From Methylomonas sp. (GTDB lineage: Bacteria > Pseudomonadota > Gammaproteobacteria > Methylococcales > Methylomonadaceae), in NCBI GenBank assembly GCA_026988195.1, contig JALSLS010000366.1, positions 1-10,021 on the forward strand: a stretch of DNA of 10,021 nt. The letters are read 5' to 3'. Below the pieces are notes generated by a model. The model did no database searches. It was not told the DNA's origin and saw nothing but the letters and a program-made list of their open reading frames with translations. This document shows positions 6,348 through 10,021 of this stretch, piece by piece (position 1 is the first letter of the stretch; each line of letters begins with the position of its first letter). A program made the position numbers and the translations under genes.

Positions 6348-6983
6348 ATGAACGAACTAAACAAACAACAAAAGAAAAACAACCGAACGGTTATTCTTAT
6401 CTTTGCAATGTCGATAATTCCTTTTGGCATTGCTTGGTTTTTATCAAGTAATGCGACTTGGATGGGTGGTGGCACAAATAATGGAGAATTAATTACCCCA
6501 CCTATTACCACTGAGTTTAAGCAATTTATTGGCTATGATGAATTTTCTGTTAAAAACTTACATGAAATTAAAGGTCATTGGGTCATCATGAATGTTGTAC
6601 CTAACAAGCAGTGTAATGAAGTCTGCCAGTTTGCAATACATAAAACCAAGCAATTAAGAGTGATGATGGGTAAAGACTTAACCAGAAGTCGTCGCTTAGT
6701 ACTTATTTCAGCTGAATTTGAACAAACTATTGAACAACTGCAATGGAAAGGTGAGAACAAGGATACTGAAAACAAACTTGAAGACAAAAGGTTATTAAGG
6801 GTAAAGCTATTACCCCCATTGCTTGAACAATTAAACAAAGTTCGAGAAGGTGGCATTGAAGAGGGTATGCTTTTTATAATGGATCCATTGGGTAATATTA
6901 TGATGCAGTATGAACCTGAGTTTGACCCTTACAAAGTTAAAAGTGACTTACGTAAATTATTAAAAATATCACAGATTGGTTAA
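6348..6983 (+). CDS. SCO/thioredoxin-like cytochrome oxidase assembly protein
   Basis: A 211-residue protein with a basic N-terminus, one membrane helix (about 15-33) and a periplasmic domain. The domain has a CxxxC pair, Cys89 and Cys93 (KQCNEVCQF), after a hydrophobic beta-strand (HWVIMNVVP). A late LFIMDPLGNIMMQY strand-turn follows, as in thioredoxin-fold SCO proteins. The third metal ligand of true SCO copper chaperones, a His in the region before the final strands, is not seen. A redox or specialised assembly role is therefore also possible. Gammaproteobacteria commonly carry a diverged protein of this type between SURF1 and ctaA. It begins immediately at the SURF1 stop and ends 4 bp before the ATG of the next gene, so the three genes are probably co-translated. 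Confidence 0.72.
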   Translation: MNELNKQQKKNNRTVILIFAMSIIPFGIAWFLSSNATWMGGGTNNGELITPPITTEFKQFIGYDEFSVKNLHEIKGHWVIMNVVPNKQCNEVCQFAIHKTKQLRVMMGKDLTRSRRLVLISAEFEQTIEQLQWKGENKDTENKLEDKRLLRVKLLPPLLEQLNKVREGGIEEGMLFIMDPLGNIMMQYEPEFDPYKVKSDLRKLLKISQIG

Positions 6984-6987
6984 AGAA

Positions 6988-8976
6988 ATGTTTAGAAAAA
7001 CTACGTTATTCACCTTGGTTTTAGCGTTAATTATTATTGTATTTAGTACCACTGTTCGACTGTCAGATGCAAGTGCAGGTTGTCCTGAATGGACGGGGTG
7101 GCCAGGTTGTTATGGTGAAGTTACTTGGGTAAAAGGTGCGTTGACTCGCCCAACATTAATACCTGCGGAAACCTTACAGGAAATTAAAAAGTGGCTGAAC
7201 TATCGTTCGGTTACCGTATTTTTAGGTGTTTTGGTTCTGTTTTTGACTGTTGCGGCCTGGATGCAATCTGGTTATCGCCTAGCTGCAGTTGTGTCTAGTA
7301 ATATTTTGCTCACTTTATTAGGAGGGCAACTTGTTCTAGGTATATGGGCTGCAAGCTCTAAAATGATGCCTGTTGTAGTCACAGGGCAGTTGTTGTTAGC
7401 TTGCTTAACTGTTTGGATATTGTTTTGGATGTATCTACGGTCTGACCCTGCAATTAAGAGTAATCAACAAGGTAGTACAGGGCCAAAAATATTAGCCAGA
7501 ATTGCAATGTTTGGGCTGTTGTTACAAATTATACTGGGTTTTTGGGTGAGTACAAATCAGGCAGGGTTAGCCTGTGCAGGATTTCCAAATTGTAATGGTG
7601 ACTGGCTCCCTGCAGTTGATTATTTAGCAGGTTTAAATTTATTCTCTGCATTACAAAGTGGCTATACGGGTAATTTATCATTTGACGGGCAAGTTGCGGT
7701 ACATTGGGCGCACCGAATAGGGGGAGTATTCTGTTTTATTTTGCTGACAGCGGTAACTTTAAGCGCAACAACTGAATCTTATGCTCGCCCTGTTAGAAAG
7801 TCAGGCCTGTTATTAAGCTTGTTTTTGTTAATAGAGCTGATGATGGGAATCATTAGTGTCAAACTAGAATTACCCTTATTTTTCATTGTTGCTCATAACC
7901 TATTTGCAATCTTGCTGATGCTACCCTTAATTGCTATTAGTTTTTATAGTAGCTATAGTTTTATTGGGCTTGAAGAAGATGCTATTGATGTTGCGATTAA
8001 AGATGATGTTGCGGTCGTTGCTGATGATGTTGAGGTTAGTGAATTACCGAGTTCAGAGTCATTATATTTACGCTTAAAGTCTCAATTAAAGAAAACTCGA
8101 ACGGGTATTGGCGGTGTTTTAGCAAATATTCCTATTGGGCAAAAAACCATAAATCAAGATCTTTTAGAAGAGATTGAGGCTAGCTTAATTATGGCTGACC
8201 TTGGAATAGAAACTGTAACGGTTATTATTGATGAGCTAACGAATCGATTAGAACGTCATCAGTTGAGTGATGGTGATGCTTTAGAGGCTGCTCTAAAGCA
8301 AACTTTATTAGAGATACTGCAACCTTGTGATAAAACGCTACAAATACCCAAACAAGACAATCCTTTTGTTATTTTAGTTGTAGGTATTAATGGGGTAGGT
8401 AAAACAACAACTATTGGTAAATTAGCAAAACGATTAAAAACACAGGGGCACAGTGTTATGTTAGCTGCTGGTGATACGTTTAGAGCAGCAGCTGTTGAAC
8501 AATTGCAAGTATGGGGTGAACGCAATGATATTCATGTCGTTGCACAGCATACAGGAGCAGACTCTGCATCCGTTATTTATGATGCAGTTGAATCAGCAAA
8601 GGCAAAAGGTGTTGATGTTTTGATTGCTGATACGGCAGGACGGCTACATACTAAATCTAATCTAATGGATGAACTGAGTAAAATTAAACGAATTATGAGA
8701 AAGGTTGATGAAACTGCACCTCATGAGGTTTTATTGGTGTTAGACGCAGGAACTGGGCAAAACGCTATATCTCAAACCAAAACATTTAATGAAGTAGTCA
8801 AGCTATCAGGTCTGGCATTAACAAAATTAGATGGTACTGCAAAAGGCGGGATAATCTTTTCTCTTGCTAATCAATTTAAATTACCTATTCGGTTTATCGG
8901 TGTAGGAGAAGGGATTGATGACTTACAAGATTTTGATGCAAAATCTTTTGTAGATGCTTTATTTATTAAGGATTAG
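6988..8976 (+). CDS. ftsY: Fusion: COX15/CtaA-like membrane domain + FtsY (SRP receptor)
   Basis: One uninterrupted 662-codon frame joins two normally separate proteins. Residues 1-325 form an eight-helix heme A synthase-like domain. TTVRLSDASAGCP and PGCYG (Cys32, Cys41) follow helix 1. The C-terminal half keeps LACAGFPNC (Cys196, Cys202) and the heme His242 (HWAHR) and His303 (VAHN). The N-terminal half lacks the usual EMxHR (KKWLNYRS at 68-74) and has Gln134 where VTAH is expected. Residues 327-352 are an acidic linker. Residues 358-662 are a complete FtsY NG GTPase: G1 GINGVGKTTT (466-475), AAGDTFRAAA (493-502), DTAGR (548-552), TKLDGTAKGG (612-621). FtsY docks SRP-ribosome complexes at the membrane. 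Known CtaA topology puts the C-terminus in the cytoplasm, as FtsY needs. ATG 6988 was chosen; TTG 6976, overlapping the previous gene, is an alternative. No in-frame start occurs between the last helix and the NG domain. FtsY identity is certain; the fusion could be an assembly error. Confidence 0.9.
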   Translation: MFRKTTLFTLVLALIIIVFSTTVRLSDASAGCPEWTGWPGCYGEVTWVKGALTRPTLIPAETLQEIKKWLNYRSVTVFLGVLVLFLTVAAWMQSGYRLAAVVSSNILLTLLGGQLVLGIWAASSKMMPVVVTGQLLLACLTVWILFWMYLRSDPAIKSNQQGSTGPKILARIAMFGLLLQIILGFWVSTNQAGLACAGFPNCNGDWLPAVDYLAGLNLFSALQSGYTGNLSFDGQVAVHWAHRIGGVFCFILLTAVTLSATTESYARPVRKSGLLLSLFLLIELMMGIISVKLELPLFFIVAHNLFAILLMLPLIAISFYSSYSFIGLEEDAIDVAIKDDVAVVADDVEVSELPSSESLYLRLKSQLKKTRTGIGGVLANIPIGQKTINQDLLEEIEASLIMADLGIETVTVIIDELTNRLERHQLSDGDALEAALKQTLLEILQPCDKTLQIPKQDNPFVILVVGINGVGKTTTIGKLAKRLKTQGHSVMLAAGDTFRAAAVEQLQVWGERNDIHVVAQHTGADSASVIYDAVESAKAKGVDVLIADTAGRLHTKSNLMDELSKIKRIMRKVDETAPHEVLLVLDAGTGQNAISQTKTFNEVVKLSGLALTKLDGTAKGGIIFSLANQFKLPIRFIGVGEGIDDLQDFDAKSFVDALFIKD

Positions 8977-9075
8977 ATTATACTTTGTTTAAATTAGGGC
9001 TAAAGGCTAATACTTTAACAGTCCCTAAAAATCCGCCACAAAGTGGTCGAATTTATTTAGCTAATGAGTAAAATA

Positions 9076-9145
9076 GTTCCCATGCTCCAGCGTGGGAATT
9101 CATTGCTGAACGCTCCAGCGTTCCGTGACGCTGGAGCGTTGGAAC
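9076..9145. repeat. REP-like composite hairpin element
   Basis: An outer GTTCC (9076-9080) / GGAAC (9141-9145) pair encloses two hairpins. The first pairs 9077-9085 with 9090-9098 around TCCA, with one wobble. The second is a perfect 13-bp stem, AACGCTCCAGCGT (9109-9121) with 9128-9140, around TCCGTG. The 'GCTCCAGCG' core and GC-richness contrast with the AT-rich surroundings. Similar 'CCCACGCTCCAGCGTGGGAA' elements recur between genes in various gammaproteobacteria including methanotrophs (recalled from memory, not searched). Confidence 0.8.
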
Positions 9146-9180
9146 GATGGGTGGTGGTTTGTTTATTGCAAGTTGCCTTA
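9146..9180 (+). repeat. Short dispersed repeat, copy 2
   Basis: It begins directly at the end of the composite hairpin element and contains GGGTGGTGG followed by TTTATTGCAAGTTGCCT. The last 17 bases match 109-125 except at one position. Its direct attachment to the hairpin element suggests it may be that element's flank. The inverted repeat at 15-76 likewise precedes the 98-127 copy. Confidence 0.5.
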
Positions 9181-9228
9181 ATGCATGTTTCTTAATGTTA
9201 AAAGCCCTTTTCTTCAGAGGTGGGTGTA

Positions 9229-9258
9229 TTGGGGTTTTTATATGAGATATAAGCCCAA
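9229..9258 (+). promoter_or_regulatory. AT-rich hairpin upstream of ftsE
   Basis: TTGGG (9229-9233) and TTATAT (9238-9243) pair with ATATAA (9247-9252) and CCCAA (9254-9258) around a GAG loop, with a small asymmetric bulge. It lies 36 bp before the ftsE start. It could be an operator or a 5' UTR structure. It lacks a terminator T-tail. Confidence 0.35.
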
Positions 9259-9294
9259 CCTGAATTCAAACACTAAGTTAATAAATATTAAAAA

Positions 9295-9951
9295 ATGCTT
9301 AAATTTGATCATGTAAGTAAACGCTATGCCGATGCGGGTGATGCCCTTTTAGATGTAAGTTTTCATTTAAAGGCAGGTGAAATGGCATTTCTAACGGGGC
9401 ATTCCGGTGCAGGTAAAAGTACCTTGCTTAAGTTGGTTGCTATGATGGAGCTAAGCACTCGAGGTAATGTTTTTTTTGATGGGCAAAATTTAAATAAAAT
9501 AACTGAAAAACAAATTCCATTTATCAGAAGAAAGTTAGGCTTAATCTTCCAAGATAATAAATTATTACCAGATAGAACCGTTTTTGATAATGTCGCTTTA
9601 CCCCTTATTGTATCGGGTTACGGGTATCAAGAAATTAGCCGCAGAGTAAGAGCATCACTGGATAAGGTCGGGTTGTTAGGTAAGGAAAAAAAATACCCTC
9701 TGGCGCTATCTGGTGGAGAGCAACAACGTGTTGGCATAGCGCGGGCGGTTATTAATAAACCGCGATTAATTCTAGCAGATGAGCCGACTGGGAATTTAGA
9801 CCCAGAGCTATCGAATGAAGTTATGCACTTGTTAGAGCAATTTCAAAAAGTTGGGGTTACAGTATTAATTGCCAGCCATGATGTGGCGCTTTTGAGCCAA
9901 ATGGAACATAGAATCTTAACCTTGGATCATGGTCAATTAAAAGCTGGTTAA
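9295..9951 (+). CDS. ftsE: Cell division ATP-binding protein FtsE
   Basis: A 218-residue ABC ATPase that pairs with FtsX at the division septum and drives activation of periplasmic murein hydrolases. All ABC motifs are intact: Walker A GHSGAGKST (35-43), Q-loop Gln86 (IFQDNKLL), signature LSGGEQQR (138-145), Walker B ending in Asp162-Glu163 (LILADEPTGNLDP) and switch His195 (ASHD). The MLKFDHVSKRY opening is the normal FtsE N-terminus, so the ATG is right even though no Shine-Dalgarno sequence precedes it in the A/T-rich leader. The LPDRTVFDNVALPL segment after the Q-loop distinguishes it from LolD-type relatives. The start of ftsX follows 2 bp after the stop, and ftsY lies upstream, giving a ftsY-ftsE-ftsX order interrupted by repeats. 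Confidence 0.96.
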   Translation: MLKFDHVSKRYADAGDALLDVSFHLKAGEMAFLTGHSGAGKSTLLKLVAMMELSTRGNVFFDGQNLNKITEKQIPFIRRKLGLIFQDNKLLPDRTVFDNVALPLIVSGYGYQEISRRVRASLDKVGLLGKEKKYPLALSGGEQQRVGIARAVINKPRLILADEPTGNLDPELSNEVMHLLEQFQKVGVTVLIASHDVALLSQMEHRILTLDHGQLKAG

Positions 9952-9953
9952 TA

Positions 9954-10021
9954 ATGAAACAAAAAATCACACAATCAAATAACAAAGGCAGTATTAGTTT
10001 TCTAGAAAAGGTTCGAGCTTA
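9954..10021 (+). CDS. ftsX: Cell division protein FtsX, N-terminal fragment (runs off window)
   Basis: An ATG two bases after the ftsE stop opens a frame that stays open to the window edge (22 complete codons, MKQKITQSNNKGSISFLEK...). The hydrophilic, basic start is what the cytoplasmic N-terminus of FtsX, the permease partner of FtsE, looks like. No diagnostic FtsX motif lies within this fragment, so the call rests mainly on position after ftsE. Confidence 0.75.
   Translation, partial: MKQKITQSNNKGSISFLEKVRA

Larger units (their letters stand above)
8977..9294. other. 318-bp intergenic region between ftsY and ftsE
   Basis: No gene is supported here. The stretch holds a weak TTAGGG...CCCTAA pair (8994-8999 with 9023-9028), the composite hairpin repeat at 9076-9145, a dispersed repeat at 9146-9180 and a small AT-rich hairpin at 9229-9258. 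No strong T-tailed terminator follows the ftsY stop. In many gammaproteobacteria ftsY and ftsE are adjacent or overlapping, so this gap looks like an insertion of repeat DNA and may force ftsE to use its own promoter. Confidence 0.6.

Noticed and set aside
6575..6856. 93-codon minus-strand frame inside the SCO-like gene, and similar ones at 6275-6511, 3355-3543 and 8259-8525
   Set aside because: All are antisense to convincing genes, of low-complexity composition, and without start signals.
9064..9195. 43-codon plus-strand frame beginning MSKIVPMLQRGNS
   Set aside because: It runs straight through the hairpin repeat element. Such elements often give spurious short frames, and there is no ribosome binding site.
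1..10021. CRISPR arrays, tRNA or rRNA genes, transposases, phage or defence genes
   Set aside because: None seen. The repeats found are short and dispersed rather than regularly spaced, and every long frame is a respiratory, SRP or division gene.

Overview
This window reads as chromosomal DNA of an AT-rich gammaproteobacterium. The cytochrome oxidase gene order (coxB-coxA-small ORF-ctaG-coxC, an inverted DUF2909 gene, SURF1, SCO-like, ctaA) and the sequence character of FtsY and FtsE are gammaproteobacterial. A methanotroph-like (Methylococcales) or Thiotrichales-like source is plausible from the bacteriohemerythrin and the 'CTCCAGCG' intergenic repeat, but no sequence here proves it.

Layout: (1) 1-153 is a structured intergenic region with a long inverted repeat and one copy of a short dispersed repeat. 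(2) 154-549 is bacteriohemerythrin with all seven iron ligands, closed by a strong terminator at 571-608. (3) A roughly 200-bp leader with two hairpins precedes the aa3-type oxidase operon: coxB (CuA plus a C-terminal cytochrome c domain), coxA, a 33-codon membrane peptide, ctaG (Cox11) and coxC, ending at a probably bidirectional terminator at 5231-5267. (4) A DUF2909 twin-TM gene on the minus strand converges on that terminator. (5) A tightly packed plus-strand assembly operon follows: SURF1, a SCO/thioredoxin-like protein, then one long reading frame joining a COX15/CtaA-like eight-helix membrane domain to a complete FtsY. (6) A 318-bp spacer carries REP-like hairpins. (7) ftsE follows, with the first codons of ftsX at the right edge.

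How the genes work together: CoxA, CoxB and CoxC form the proton-pumping oxidase. CtaG delivers copper to CuB, the SCO-like protein probably helps CuA assembly, and SURF1 and CtaA belong to heme a insertion and synthesis. FtsY is the SRP receptor that targets membrane proteins such as these co-translationally. FtsEX is the cell-division ABC complex that often neighbours ftsY.

The most unusual observation is the in-frame CtaA-FtsY fusion. Its CtaA half has lost the Glu/His and the second His expected in the N-terminal (substrate) heme site but keeps both His of the C-terminal site. No good internal start exists from which a soluble FtsY could be made. This suggests a former heme A synthase turned into a polytopic membrane anchor for the SRP receptor, or else an assembly artefact. 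Read coverage across the junction would decide between them.
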